A DNA stretch of 64,000 nt from Ruminococcus sp. (GCF_024691275.1 NZ_JAILNU010000112.1:41120-105119), one strand, 5' to 3'; positions 25,018-34,353 are shown, numbered from the stretch's first letter. Notes: generated by a model not told the origin, from the sequence alone. Program-made: numbers and translations.

Positions 25018-27591
25018 TTATTTCATAGTATCTATATACTCTTTTATGGCTTTTTCTGCTTCAATGCACCGCTTTTTGAATTCTGCTGCCGAGATCCTCA
25101 TAGCTCCGTTGCCGAGAATGATGATCTGCTCAGCTCCGTCAGATGTGGCAACTCGTACCCTGTGCTTCTTTGACAGCTCATGTGTAACTTTCTCTATATA
25201 GGTATCGGCTGTCTCCGATTCCTTCGTGTATACTATGTTGATATTGCAGTACTTCTCTATATCGCGGTGTCTGCCCTTGACCTTATAAGCGTCGAAAACG
25301 AGTATGAGCTCACAGCCTGCATAGCCCTGATAATTACACATTCTATTAATGAGTTCGCTTCTTGCTGCATCGAGGTTCTCCTCGGCTATTTTTTTCAAGT
25401 CGTCCCATGCAAAAATGATATTATAGCCGTCTACCAGAAGATAATCAGGTCCTTCGTACTGAGGGAGTCGTACTTTTTTATCACTCAGCTCGACAGCCCT
25501 GGTCTTTTTGAAAGTTCTTACAGGATCACGGTTGAGCTTTCCGTAAGTCATTTCAAATATCTCCATGAGCTCTTCATCGCTCACAGCCTTCTCAATGAAT
25601 TTTGCAGCTTTGGAACGCTTGCTTTCGAGCGGTTCTTCATATTCAGCGTCATCTTTCAGCGACAGCGGCAAATGCATATGCTCATACACTTCGTTCCATT
25701 TGACCACATAACCTGCTCCGTGAGAACAGAACACCGAATCAGCGCTGTTTTCAATGTCTCCGTCACAGTCGTAGGCTATTTCAGCAGTAACTTCTTCTGT
25801 TCGGTGACACTCTCTGTAGCCGTCAAGAGCAAGGGATATCCTGCCCTTGCCGTGAGTGTACGCGATGATCTCCGACTGATAGTTGTTTATTTCAGAAACA
25901 GGAGCAGTACCATTTATAACTGCCATTTCTCCAATGTTTCTGGGAGTATCGAAATCAGCACACATATGCTGAAGGTCCGAGATAGCTCTTCCGACGTTTT
26001 CTGCGGGTATCTCCAGCTCATAACTGTAGTAAGGCTCAAGCAGTATCGGCTCAGCCATGCGAAGTCCCTGACGAATTGCGCGGTACGTTGCCTGTCGGAA
26101 GTCCCCGCCTTCTGTGTGTTTAAGATGAGCCTTTCCGCTGACAAGAGTCAGCTTCATATCCGTGATAGGCGAACCTGTAAGAGCTCCGATATGCGTCTTT
26201 TCTGTAATATGTGTGAGGATAAGTCTCTGCCAGTTCCTGTCAAGGTCGTCCTCCGAGCATACGGTATCATACTGAAGACCGCTTCCCGCAGGCAGAGGCT
26301 CCAGAAGGATATGCACTTCTGCATAATGCTTTAACGGCTCATAGTGACCGACACCTTCAACTGCATTTCTAATCGTTTCTTTGTATGTGACCGCACCGTC
26401 AGCGAATGAAACATCATAGTTGAATTTATCGGAAATAAGTTTTTTCAGCACTGCAAGCTGTATGCTTCCCATAAGCTGAACGTGTATCTCGCGGTTTTGT
26501 TCATTCCATATGATGTGCAGCTGAGGGTCTTCATCTTCAAGCTGCCGCATATCCTTTAATGCTTCATATACATTCTTATCCGCAGGGAGTATTATCCTAT
26601 AGGTCATTACAGGTTCAAGGTATGCTTTTTCGGAATTCTTCACGAAGCCGATCCCCTGTCCTGCAAACGAGCCTGTAAGCCCCGTTACCGCACATACTTC
26701 TCCTGCTTCGGCAATATCGGCAGTCCTGAATTTTTCGCCCGAGTAAAACCTTATGGAACTTACCTTACATGAGATGTCCTCGCCATTCTGGTTTTTGTAA
26801 GTGAGCTCATCACGCATTTTCAGCTGACCGCCTAAGACCTTGATATGAGTAAGCCTGCTGCCCTTCGGGTCATATGATACCTTGTAAACCTTTGCTCCGA
26901 ATTCATCGGGATATTCCGATGCGGCAGTATAACTGTCCAGTATTTTCAGAAATCCCTCTATGCCTTCAAGCTTCAGTGCTGAACCGAAACAGCACGGAAA
27001 AACCTTCCTTGTCTTTATTGCATCTGCAATATCTGCATCGGATAAGGTTCCGTCCGAAAGGAACTTTTCCATAAGCTCCTCGCAGCACATGGCTGTATTC
27101 TCACATGTCTCGCTGTGTTCTCCCGAAAAATCAACGAAGTTCCCAGACAGGCGGCTGCGGAGATCATTCACGATATAGCTTTTATCCGCGCCAATAAGGT
27201 CCATTTTATTAACAAAGATAAAAACAGGTATCTCATACTTGCTCAGCAGCTTCCACAAGGTCGATGTATGGCTCTGTACGCCGTCAGTTCCGCTGATAAC
27301 AAGCACAGCGTAGTCAAGGACGCACATCGTTCTCTCTGTTTCTGCTGAAAAGTCAACGTGTCCCGGAGTATCGAGCAGTGTAAAAAAAGTATTTTCTGTT
27401 TTGAATTCTGCCTGAGCCGAAAAGATCGTGATACCTCTTTCTCGTTCTATCGAGTTGGTGTCAAGTGCCGAATCGCCGTTGTCAACTCTTCCGAATTTAC
27501 GTATGCTTCCCGTTTTATACAAAATCGCTTCGGAGAGAGTTGTCTTGCCCGAATCAACGTGAGCTGTTATGCCTATAGTTATTTTCTTCAC
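25018..27591 (-). CDS. Tet(M)-like ribosomal GTPase fused to a YacP/NYN nuclease domain
   Basis: 857 aa; Tet(M) is about 640. Residues 1-640: an EF-G/Tet(M) protein with P-loop GITAHVDSGKTT, switch I ERERGITIFSAQAEF, DTPGHVDFSAE and FVNKMDL, then EF-G-like domains. The Tet(M) domain IV loop (YSPVSTP type), which acts at the tetracycline site, is not seen; SGKAHLKHTEGGDF stands there, so drug resistance is doubtful. From about residue 715 follows a NYN/PIN-type domain with acidic residues in LLVDGYNIIFAW, LILVFDAYKV, TADTY and TSDGAEQ. B. subtilis YacP (Rae1) has this fold and cleaves mRNA in the ribosomal A site. A GTG start with AAGGAG upstream. Confidence 0.88.
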   Translation of the reverse strand: MKKITIGITAHVDSGKTTLSEAILYKTGSIRKFGRVDNGDSALDTNSIERERGITIFSAQAEFKTENTFFTLLDTPGHVDFSAETERTMCVLDYAVLVISGTDGVQSHTSTLWKLLSKYEIPVFIFVNKMDLIGADKSYIVNDLRSRLSGNFVDFSGEHSETCENTAMCCEELMEKFLSDGTLSDADIADAIKTRKVFPCCFGSALKLEGIEGFLKILDSYTAASEYPDEFGAKVYKVSYDPKGSRLTHIKVLGGQLKMRDELTYKNQNGEDISCKVSSIRFYSGEKFRTADIAEAGEVCAVTGLTGSFAGQGIGFVKNSEKAYLEPVMTYRIILPADKNVYEALKDMRQLEDEDPQLHIIWNEQNREIHVQLMGSIQLAVLKKLISDKFNYDVSFADGAVTYKETIRNAVEGVGHYEPLKHYAEVHILLEPLPAGSGLQYDTVCSEDDLDRNWQRLILTHITEKTHIGALTGSPITDMKLTLVSGKAHLKHTEGGDFRQATYRAIRQGLRMAEPILLEPYYSYELEIPAENVGRAISDLQHMCADFDTPRNIGEMAVINGTAPVSEINNYQSEIIAYTHGKGRISLALDGYRECHRTEEVTAEIAYDCDGDIENSADSVFCSHGAGYVVKWNEVYEHMHLPLSLKDDAEYEEPLESKRSKAAKFIEKAVSDEELMEIFEMTYGKLNRDPVRTFKKTRAVELSDKKVRLPQYEGPDYLLVDGYNIIFAWDDLKKIAEENLDAARSELINRMCNYQGYAGCELILVFDAYKVKGRHRDIEKYCNINIVYTKESETADTYIEKVTHELSKKHRVRVATSDGAEQIIILGNGAMRISAAEFKKRCIEAEKAIKEYIDTMK

Positions 27592-27620
27592 CCGATCACT
27601 CCTTATAATTGATTATAATA

Positions 27621-27649
27621 ATTTTATCATAAAAAAACAGTTTTGTCCA
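27621..27649 (-). promoter_or_regulatory. Sigma-A promoter of the GTPase-NYN gene
   Basis: On the minus strand TGGACA, 17-bp spacer, TAAAAT; about 30 bp before the GTG start codon. Confidence 0.55.
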
Positions 27650-27713
27650 TATATATCACACTTTAAAATAAACTGAATATAATATGTATAGGACAAATGA
27701 AAGGAACGATAGC

Positions 27714-28379
27714 ATGAGGCGCATCAGACGACACAGAAAACAGCCCAAAAATAAGATATGTATCCTTTTGATCCTCACGGTGACAGTCGTATTGCTGAGT
27801 TTGTTCAGAACCGAATGCGCTCTGCGTCCTTATGCTCAGCTTCAGGCTGAACACTTTGCAGAAAAGACAGCCAACGAGATCATAGAGAAAACTGTCTGCG
27901 GTTATCTTGAAAAAAACAAATACAAGTATAATGATTTTGCCTGTGTATTGTACGACAGCAGCAGTAAAGCAAGCTCTATCGAAACTCTGCCGTATACAAT
28001 AAATAAAGTCCAATCAGAGCTGACTCTTCTTATTAACAGGGAGCTTGAACAATCAGGCAAAAAATATACGGATATCCCCTTAGGTACGCTGACGGATTCT
28101 TTTTTGCTCACAGGAAAAGGGCCGAAGGTAAGAATAAGAGTTGCACCTATCGGAGTTGCTTCCGTGGAGCTACAAAGCAGATTTGAGGATTCGGGCATAA
28201 ACCAGACCGTACATAAGATATCAGCTGTGATACGTGTGAAAATGAGCTCATCAACTCCGCTGTATTCATTCGAGGTTGTTTCCAAATTCGAGTTTGTCCT
28301 TGCGGAGAGCGTATTGGTAGGCTCTGTACCGAATATAGTTCCTTATATCTTAGAAGGAAGTAAGCCTGCATTACAGTGA
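27714..28379 (+). CDS. yunB: Sporulation protein YunB-like
   Basis: 221 aa with a basic N-terminus (MRRIRRHRKQPKNK), one membrane helix (about 16-34) and an extracytoplasmic domain. The family pattern LRPYAQLQAEHFAEKTANEII, the stretch YTINKVQSELTLLINREL and the C-terminal VPNIVPYILEG match YunB, a sigma-E-controlled sporulation protein of B. subtilis of unknown biochemical role. I took the ATG at 27714 (AAAGGA 9 nt before it) over one 30 nt upstream. It is a single gene, divergent from the GTPase-NYN gene. Confidence 0.88.
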   Translation: MRRIRRHRKQPKNKICILLILTVTVVLLSLFRTECALRPYAQLQAEHFAEKTANEIIEKTVCGYLEKNKYKYNDFACVLYDSSSKASSIETLPYTINKVQSELTLLINRELEQSGKKYTDIPLGTLTDSFLLTGKGPKVRIRVAPIGVASVELQSRFEDSGINQTVHKISAVIRVKMSSSTPLYSFEVVSKFEFVLAESVLVGSVPNIVPYILEGSKPALQ

Positions 28380-28400
28380 ATATACCCATACAAAAGTTTT

Positions 28401-28430
28401 GCCCCGAAGCATTCCAAAATGCTTCGGGGC
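28401..28430. terminator. Strong hairpin between yunB and the methyltransferase gene
   Basis: A 13-bp perfect stem GCCCCGAAGCATT and its complement with a 4-nt loop, between convergent genes. Neither strand has a full U-tract, so efficiency is uncertain. The next 120 bp hold nothing I recognise. Confidence 0.55.
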
Positions 28431-28556
28431 ATTGCATTAACTTACGATCGAATTGCCGACAGAATGATATACAATACAAGGTAATATGCTTTTGCCGACA
28501 TTATGCAGCGAATGTAATGATAAAATATTGAACTGTTCTTTTATTCATCCTTGTTT

Positions 28557-29195
28557 TTATTTATTTCCCTCGGCGCATACCCATTTCTGTCCGTCTTTAG
28601 TGTGAACTGCAACATTAATGAATCCTGCATTTTCGAGAAGCATACGGAATTCGTCCAACCGCGGATTGTAAAGACTGAATTTTTTTATTCCTTCAATATC
28701 TGTCTCATCAAGCTCGGCATCGCCGTTTATATCCGCAACGATAAGAAATTTTCCACCCTTTGCGAGCACTCGGAAGACTTCCCTGAGATTCTCCTGCGGA
28801 TCGGGCCAGAAATAAAAGCTCTCGACTGTTATTATCTTGTCAAATGCTTCGTTGTCAAAAGGGAGCTTTTCTACAGAAGCTTCGATTATCTTCATCTTTC
28901 CGCTTTCGATGTCTGCCTTGTTATGCTCTTTTGACATTTTAACGGATAATTCAGAGTAATCTGCACCTGTGAGCTTCCCTTTCTCAGTCATAACCGACAT
29001 TCTGCGAAGAGTCTCTCCCCCTCCGCAGCCTATATCCAGCACCCGATCATTCTCTTTAAAGTCAAAAAATTCCAGCGCCCAGCCTGTTACAGCATAATGA
29101 TGCTCATTCATTCCTTCGAGCATTTCTGCACCTGCTTCGCCATGCGGCTTACGTGGATCTCCCAGTTCTGTTATTGATATTTTTTTATCGGCCAT
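28557..29195 (-). CDS. Class I SAM-dependent methyltransferase
   Basis: 212 aa of the UbiE/Methyltransferase_11 type. Seen: motif I VLDIGCGGGETLRRM near residues 52-66, motif II with the acidic residue in LTGADYSELSVKMS, then EKLPFDNEAFDKIITVESFYFWPD. The acceptor is unknown; related proteins in Clostridia are annotated only as methyltransferases. It overlaps the HAD phosphatase gene by 11 nt and forms an operon with it and the AlkD gene. Confidence 0.85.
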   Translation of the reverse strand: MADKKISITELGDPRKPHGEAGAEMLEGMNEHHYAVTGWALEFFDFKENDRVLDIGCGGGETLRRMSVMTEKGKLTGADYSELSVKMSKEHNKADIESGKMKIIEASVEKLPFDNEAFDKIITVESFYFWPDPQENLREVFRVLAKGGKFLIVADINGDAELDETDIEGIKKFSLYNPRLDEFRMLLENAGFINVAVHTKDGQKWVCAEGNK

Positions 29196-30003
29196 TATTC
29201 ATTCTCCTTTGCAGCCATTTTGCAACTCCGTTGTCGTTATTGCTCTCAATCACCGCCGAAGCGATATCTTTGAGTTCAGGTGCGGCATTTGCAACTGCAT
29301 ACGCTTCATCAGCACATTCAAACAGGTCTTTGTCGTTGAGCGCGTCGCCGAATACTACAAGCCTGTCGCACTTCAGAAATTCCTTGAGCTGTAGAGCTGC
29401 CCGTGATTTTGATGCCTTGAAAGGCATTATCTCCAGCCACTGCTCATTAGAATAGATATCCCGCTGAAAGACACAATGATACGTGTCCTTGTATTTTTCA
29501 TAAAAAGGCAGCAGCTTTTCGTATTCGTCGATGCAAGTGAGATAGAATATTTCCCCTTTATGAAGATCAGAGACATCTGATGCAGGATTTGTTCTGCTGT
29601 CCCCCTTTCTCGACTCGACGAAATCAGCCATTCCGGCTGTTATCTTATCGGTGATAAACGTAAATTTTTCTTCAGCTTCCCTGACTGAGTACACAGTGGG
29701 AAAAATCTCTTTTTCTGTCATATCATCTATCACATCGTGGACATCTTTTCCGAAATAATTGGAAATGAGCCTTTCACCGCTTAAAGTATCTATTACAAAA
29801 GCTCCGTTATAGACTATAGCGGGGATACTGACAGATATACCGTCTGTCACCTTTCTTGCAGTGTTCCATGAACGAGCTGTGGCATATGAAAATTTCATTC
29901 CCGAGCCAACAAGATCGTTTATGACTTTATTTGTATAGTCGGTGGTTTTCTGCTCGCTGTTGAGCAGCGTACCATCAAGGTCAGATAAATAAAGTGTTTT
30001 CAT
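29185..30003 (-). CDS. HAD-superfamily phosphatase, Cof/IIB type (second)
   Basis: 272 aa. Motif I YLSDLDGTLLNSEQ at the N-terminus, motif II in SYATARSW, a C2 cap domain in the middle (about 80-190) and motif IV FGDALNDKDLFECAD. The catalytic residues are all in place. A sugar-phosphate or FMN/PLP phosphatase is possible; the substrate cannot be told. It lies 15 bp after the AlkD gene and overlaps the methyltransferase gene. Confidence 0.85.
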   Translation of the reverse strand: MKTLYLSDLDGTLLNSEQKTTDYTNKVINDLVGSGMKFSYATARSWNTARKVTDGISVSIPAIVYNGAFVIDTLSGERLISNYFGKDVHDVIDDMTEKEIFPTVYSVREAEEKFTFITDKITAGMADFVESRKGDSRTNPASDVSDLHKGEIFYLTCIDEYEKLLPFYEKYKDTYHCVFQRDIYSNEQWLEIMPFKASKSRAALQLKEFLKCDRLVVFGDALNDKDLFECADEAYAVANAAPELKDIASAVIESNNDNGVAKWLQRRMNNGR

Positions 30004-30018
30004 ACATATCCCCTGAAC

Positions 30019-30681
30019 TTAAATTATATATTTACTTGCTTCCTTTATACTAAGGCTGTTCATTTTGTCCTTGTGTCTGTTAATGAAATCTTTCACCCAT
30101 TCGGGAGAGGTCTTTGAGAATTCTCTCAGCGCCCAGCCTATAGCCTTGTTTATGAAGAATTCGTCGCTGTCGAAACAGTTACATATTATCTTTTCAAGCA
30201 ATTCGCAGTCAGTTTTATCCTTGTACGCCAATTGATGCAGAATAGCTGCTCTTCTGACCCAGATATCAGTATCGACAGACCATTCCAGCATGAGCTCTTT
30301 GACTTTTGCATCTCTCAGACCAACATCACCAATTACTTTGCAAAGAAAGTCGGTGGTATCCCACCACGCCTTAGTAATGATGTAGCCTCTTATTTCACCG
30401 ATATCTTTAAAAGATACGTATTTTTTCATTGCAAGGAGATAGTCATAGACAAAATACTGAGTTTCCCTGTATTTATCCTCATAACACTTGTCAAGGAGCT
30501 CCCAGTCTATAGCTTTTGTCTTCTTCTCGGATCTGATAAAGTCCTTGAACAGTTCCTTGCGTTCAGGCGCGGCAATTCCGTAAAACTCAAACTTGTTTTT
30601 CATGTATTTTGACATAGCTGCCGCATTTTCTGTATTACGATGCTTTTCAAGAATAACTTTTATAAGTGCGAATTTATCCAT
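30019..30681 (-). CDS. DNA alkylation repair protein, AlkD-like DNA glycosylase
   Basis: 220 aa made of helical HEAT-like repeats. Seen: YMKNKFEFYGIAAPERKELFKDF at the N-terminus, CYEDKYRETQYFVYDYL, WWDTTDFLCKVIGD with the conserved acidic residue and W-W, WSVDTDIWVRRAAILHQL and INKAIGWALREFSK. All are AlkD family marks. These enzymes excise bulky or cationic N3/N7-alkyl purines. First gene of an operon with the HAD phosphatase and methyltransferase; that grouping could mean a shared role in handling damage but proves nothing. Confidence 0.92.
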   Translation of the reverse strand: MDKFALIKVILEKHRNTENAAAMSKYMKNKFEFYGIAAPERKELFKDFIRSEKKTKAIDWELLDKCYEDKYRETQYFVYDYLLAMKKYVSFKDIGEIRGYIITKAWWDTTDFLCKVIGDVGLRDAKVKELMLEWSVDTDIWVRRAAILHQLAYKDKTDCELLEKIICNCFDSDEFFINKAIGWALREFSKTSPEWVKDFINRHKDKMNSLSIKEASKYII

Positions 30682-30724
30682 GCCTTTCTCCTTATAGTCC
30701 TTTCAGGCGAATGATGCTAAATTA

Positions 30725-30753
30725 AGTATACAGCATATAATACGATATGTCAA
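30725..30753 (-). promoter_or_regulatory. Sigma-A promoter of the AlkD operon
   Basis: On the minus strand TTGACA, 17-bp spacer, TATACT, with a 44-bp leader to the AlkD start. Confidence 0.7.
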
Positions 30754-30760
30754 TTAAAAA

Positions 30761-30798
30761 GCCATAGCATCTGATATCTTCGTTTCAAATGCTATGGC
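30761..30798 (-). terminator. Terminator after glmS
   Basis: A 10-bp perfect stem GCCATAGCAT and its complement with an 18-nt loop; minus-strand tail TTTTTAATTG. It lies about 40 bp after the glmS stop codon. Confidence 0.75.
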
Positions 30799-30839
30799 TG
30801 ATATTCTTGAATTATATTCAGATCAAATGATCCGCTCTA

Positions 30840-32678
30840 TTATTCTACTGTTACGCTCTTTGCAAGATTTCTCGGCTTGTCAACGTCATAGCCCTTTGCA
30901 ACTGATACATAATATCCGAGGAGCTGGAGTGGGATAACGGAAAGACTTCCTGCAAAGTGAGCGTCTGTCTGTGGGATATATACTGTGAAATCAGCAAGGT
31001 CTTCCATACTGTAGTTTCCGTAAGTTGTAAGTCCCATAAGTGAAGCGCCGCGGCTCTTTACCTCGACCATATTGCTTACAGTCTTTTCATAAAGCTCCTG
31101 CTGTGTGAGAACGCCTATTACAGGGATACCCTCTTCGATAAGGCTGATAGGACCGTGCTTCAGTTCGCCTGCTGCGTATGCTTCGGAGTGGATATAGCTG
31201 ATCTCCTTCATCTTGAGGCTTCCCTCAAGACCGATAGCATAATCTATGCCGCGTCCGATAAAGAATGCGTCCTTAGCGCCTGCAAGCTTGTTTGCATACC
31301 ACTGGATACGCTCTTTATCTTCGAGTATCTTTTCGATCTTTTCAGGTATAGTATTGAGCTCTTCAAGAAGCTCGCCGCACTTCTCCTCGGTCATTTCTCC
31401 GCGAGCAACTGCAAACTGCATTGCAAGGAGATAGCCTGCTATGAGCTGAGTGCTGTATGCCTTTGTTGTAGCAACAGATATCTCAGGACCTGCAAGTGTA
31501 TAGAATACGTTATCTGCCTCTCTTGCAATGGAAGAGCCGACAACATTTACGATTCCGAGTGTCTTTATGCCCTTATCCTTAGCCTCTCTGAGAGCTGCAA
31601 GACTGTCAGCTGTCTCGCCGGACTGGCTTATTATAACCACAAGGCTGTCTTTTACAAGTGACATTTTTCTGTATCTGAATTCGGAAGCGAGTTCAACTCT
31701 TACAGGTATCGAAGTGAAGTCTTCGATAACATACTGTACTGCCATTCCAACGTGATATGCGCTTCCGCAGGCAACGATATAGATCTGGCTTATCTTCTTC
31801 ATTTCATCATCTGTGAGTCCGATATCCGAGAAGTCAATCTTGCCGTTCTTGATTACTGAGTTTATTGTATCACGAACTACCTTAGGCTGCTCGTGTATCT
31901 CCTTGAGCATAAAGTGCTCGTAGCCGCCCTTTTCAGCTGCTTCAGCGTCCCACTTGATCTCTGTGAGAGGCTTTTCGATCTCCTCACGGTCAATGTTATA
32001 GAAAGTGACAGCGCCCTTTACAAGCTTTGCAATTTCCATATTGCCGATATAGTATACATTCCTTGTATATTTAAGTATAGCAGGAACATCGGAAGCTACA
32101 TATGTTTCGCCGTTTGCGATGCCGATTATCATAGGGCTGTCCTTACGGGCAGTATATATTTCGCCCGGGTAGTCCTTGAACATTACAGCAAGGGCATATG
32201 AACCTCTGATCCTTATCATTGCTCTTGCAATGGAATCAACAGGGCCCAGACCGTACTTCTTGAAGTAGTAGTCGATAAGCTTAACAGCTACTTCCGTGTC
32301 TGTCTGAGACTTGAATGAGTAGCCGCTCTTGCTGAGCTTTTCGCGGAGCTCCTGATAGTTTTCGATGATACCATTGTGTACAGCAACGACGTTCTCGTCG
32401 TCACTTGAATGAGGATGTGCGTTAAGTGCAGAAGGTTCGCCGTGTGTAGCCCAACGGGTGTGACCGATTCCGCAGTCGCCTTTTACTGCGCTTCCGTCAT
32501 TTGTCATTTCTTTGAGGACTTTGAGTTTTCCCTTTGCCTTGACAACTTCAACGTCCTTTTCGCCGTCACGTACAGCTATTCCTGCTGAATCGTATCCTCT
32601 GTATTCAAGCTTTGAAAGACCGTCAAGCAGTATAGGTGCTGCCTGAGTGCTTCCTGTAAAGCCAACTATTCCGCACAT
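30840..32678 (-). CDS. glmS: Glutamine--fructose-6-phosphate aminotransferase
   Basis: Makes glucosamine 6-phosphate, the first step to UDP-GlcNAc and peptidoglycan. Seen: MCGIVGFTGS with Cys1 of the mature glutaminase domain, HTRWATHGEPS, and then two SIS domains (about 280-430 and 455-600) with SQSGETADSL, TTKAYSTQL and the C-terminal NLAKSVTVE. 612 aa, full length. A single gene with its own promoter. Unlike many Gram-positive glmS genes, it shows no glmS ribozyme core in its short leader, so it is probably not controlled by that route. Confidence 0.97.
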   Translation of the reverse strand: MCGIVGFTGSTQAAPILLDGLSKLEYRGYDSAGIAVRDGEKDVEVVKAKGKLKVLKEMTNDGSAVKGDCGIGHTRWATHGEPSALNAHPHSSDDENVVAVHNGIIENYQELREKLSKSGYSFKSQTDTEVAVKLIDYYFKKYGLGPVDSIARAMIRIRGSYALAVMFKDYPGEIYTARKDSPMIIGIANGETYVASDVPAILKYTRNVYYIGNMEIAKLVKGAVTFYNIDREEIEKPLTEIKWDAEAAEKGGYEHFMLKEIHEQPKVVRDTINSVIKNGKIDFSDIGLTDDEMKKISQIYIVACGSAYHVGMAVQYVIEDFTSIPVRVELASEFRYRKMSLVKDSLVVIISQSGETADSLAALREAKDKGIKTLGIVNVVGSSIAREADNVFYTLAGPEISVATTKAYSTQLIAGYLLAMQFAVARGEMTEEKCGELLEELNTIPEKIEKILEDKERIQWYANKLAGAKDAFFIGRGIDYAIGLEGSLKMKEISYIHSEAYAAGELKHGPISLIEEGIPVIGVLTQQELYEKTVSNMVEVKSRGASLMGLTTYGNYSMEDLADFTVYIPQTDAHFAGSLSVIPLQLLGYYVSVAKGYDVDKPRNLAKSVTVE

Positions 32679-32754
32679 AAAATGTTTCCTCCATATATTT
32701 ATTCTTGATATATACGATAGTCATACGATAGAGATATTATGACACATTACATTT

Positions 32755-32783
32755 ATTATATATCAAATATTTAGCTTTGTCAA
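32755..32783 (-). promoter_or_regulatory. Sigma-A promoter of glmS
   Basis: On the minus strand TTGACA, 17-bp spacer, TATAAT, leaving about 70 nt of leader. Both hexamers are perfect. Confidence 0.8.
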
Positions 32784-32854
32784 TCGCAAACAAATATTTA
32801 AATTTTTTGCATGATTGCTGTATTATTCGGTAAAAATCACTTATACCATCAACA

Positions 32855-32888
32855 AAAAACAGGCGAGCATTTTAGCTCGTCTGTTTTT
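32855..32888 (-). terminator. Terminator after the SPFH gene
   Basis: A 14-bp stem with one G-T pair (minus strand AAAAACAGACGAGC / GCTCGCCTGTTTTT), 6 bp after the stop codon, with a U-rich 3' side. Confidence 0.85.
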
Positions 32889-32894
32889 ATGTAC

Positions 32895-34244
32895 TTATTT
32901 AACGATATCATCGTCAGTAAACGGATCGCCGCACTCAGGGCAGAACTTAGGAGGATTCTTTGGATCCTCAGGCTCCCAGCCGCACTTGTCGCACTTATAG
33001 AGAGGTGCGCCGACAGGCTTTGGCTTTCCGCACTCTGAGCAGAACTTACCCTTGTTTACATGACCGCACTCGCATACCCAACCGTCCAGTGTGAGCTGAA
33101 CAGGCTTTGGCTTTCCGCATGTAGAGCAGAACTTGCCTGTATTTGCAGCGCCGCACTCACAATTCCATGAATCAGCTGATGCAGCAGAAGGTGCAGCAGG
33201 TGCAACAGGAGCCTGCGGCATCTGAGCAGCCTGATTCTGCTGAGCCATATTGAAAAGTCCCTGTGCGTTCATACCGCCTGCCTGATTAGCCATTCCCATT
33301 CCGAAGAGTCCCATTGCAGCACCGTTAGGGTTCTTTGCAGCATTCTGCATAGCCTGTGCCTGAGCCTCAACGAGTGTAGCAGCAGCATTGCCGGGATCGC
33401 GGTTCCATGCTCTGTCCTCAAATTCCTGAATTCTCTTGGTATCTTCATCGGAGATAGTAGCGGAATTGATATTAACTGTCCAGATCTTGAGACCTCTCTT
33501 CTCCTTCCAGATCGGATCGACCTCATTCTCCATAGCTGCCTTTACTTCCCTCTGTCTGCCCGGGAGCTCATCATATCTGATGCCCGAAGCCGAGATAGCT
33601 GCAAATGCAGGCTGGAGAGAATCAAGGAACTCGCTCTTGAGCTGATTATCCAGCTCTGAACGTCTGAACTGATCTGTTACGTTGCCGCATACATTTACAT
33701 AGAAAAGAACAGGGTCAGCGATCTTGTAGGAATAGATACCGTTGCATCTTACTCCGACTGTGAAGCTTCTTCCCAGATCCTGATATGTCATTCTGAAAGG
33801 AACAGGATTCTGTGTTCCGAACTTATTGTCGAGAATCTCCTTCATGTTGAAGTAGTATATTCTCTGATCCTTTGCAGCTGTACCGCCGTGCTTGATACGA
33901 TCCCACATTTCCTTGAAGGTCTCTTTAAGACCTGCACCGAATGTGCTGGAGAAGATGCTTGGCGAAGTACCTGTTTCATATTTATATATACCCGGTTGTG
34001 TAGCGATCTCTGTTACCATGCCCTGATCGACCATTATCATAGCCTGACCTTCATGTACAACGATACCGCTTCCGTCTGATATAACATTTTCGTTGCCCTT
34101 TGTATTGGAAGAATGCTTTCCAAGCTGCTTCTTACCTCTTACAACAAGTACATCTGAAGGAATCGAATCACAAACGAAGAATTCCTGCCATGTATCAGCG
34201 AGAGTTTGACTTGCTCCTACGAGAGCTGCCTGAATAAGACCCAT
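32895..34244 (-). CDS. SPFH-domain (YdjI/virion-core-like) protein with three zinc ribbons
   Basis: 449 aa. An N-terminal SPFH/band-7-like region (about 20-290) of the YdjI type, a glycine/alanine/glutamine-rich linker (GLFGMGMANQAGGMNAQGLF) and three zinc ribbons: CECGAANTGKFCSTCG, CECGHVNKGKFCSECG and CDKCGWEP..FCPECG. The start at 34244 has AAAGGAG 9 nt before it; a longer frame carries no family sequence. B. subtilis YdjI is recruited to the membrane with phage-shock-type proteins; a role in membrane stress is inference. Single gene with its own promoter. Confidence 0.88.
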   Translation of the reverse strand: MGLIQAALVGASQTLADTWQEFFVCDSIPSDVLVVRGKKQLGKHSSNTKGNENVISDGSGIVVHEGQAMIMVDQGMVTEIATQPGIYKYETGTSPSIFSSTFGAGLKETFKEMWDRIKHGGTAAKDQRIYYFNMKEILDNKFGTQNPVPFRMTYQDLGRSFTVGVRCNGIYSYKIADPVLFYVNVCGNVTDQFRRSELDNQLKSEFLDSLQPAFAAISASGIRYDELPGRQREVKAAMENEVDPIWKEKRGLKIWTVNINSATISDEDTKRIQEFEDRAWNRDPGNAAATLVEAQAQAMQNAAKNPNGAAMGLFGMGMANQAGGMNAQGLFNMAQQNQAAQMPQAPVAPAAPSAASADSWNCECGAANTGKFCSTCGKPKPVQLTLDGWVCECGHVNKGKFCSECGKPKPVGAPLYKCDKCGWEPEDPKNPPKFCPECGDPFTDDDIVK

Positions 34245-34347
34245 AATTATAGCTCCTTTCGGGAAAAAATCCCTATAAAAAATGATATTAAACGGAAAAT
34301 TGGCTTTTTCCGTCAAAAATATGTCAGCATTCCACTAACACATTGTA

Positions 34348-34353
34348 ATTATA
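34348..34353 (-). promoter_or_regulatory. Extended -10 promoter of the SPFH gene
   Basis: TGTTATAAT on the minus strand, about 100 bp before the start codon; no clear -35. Confidence 0.5.

Noticed and set aside
25018..27591. Tetracycline resistance gene
   Set aside because: The GTPase body resembles Tet(M), but the domain IV loop needed for drug release is replaced and a nuclease domain is fused. I do not call it a resistance determinant.
32679..32894. Possible glmS ribozyme upstream of glmS
   Set aside because: The leader between promoter and start is only about 70 nt and lacks the conserved ribozyme core. A covariance search would settle it.
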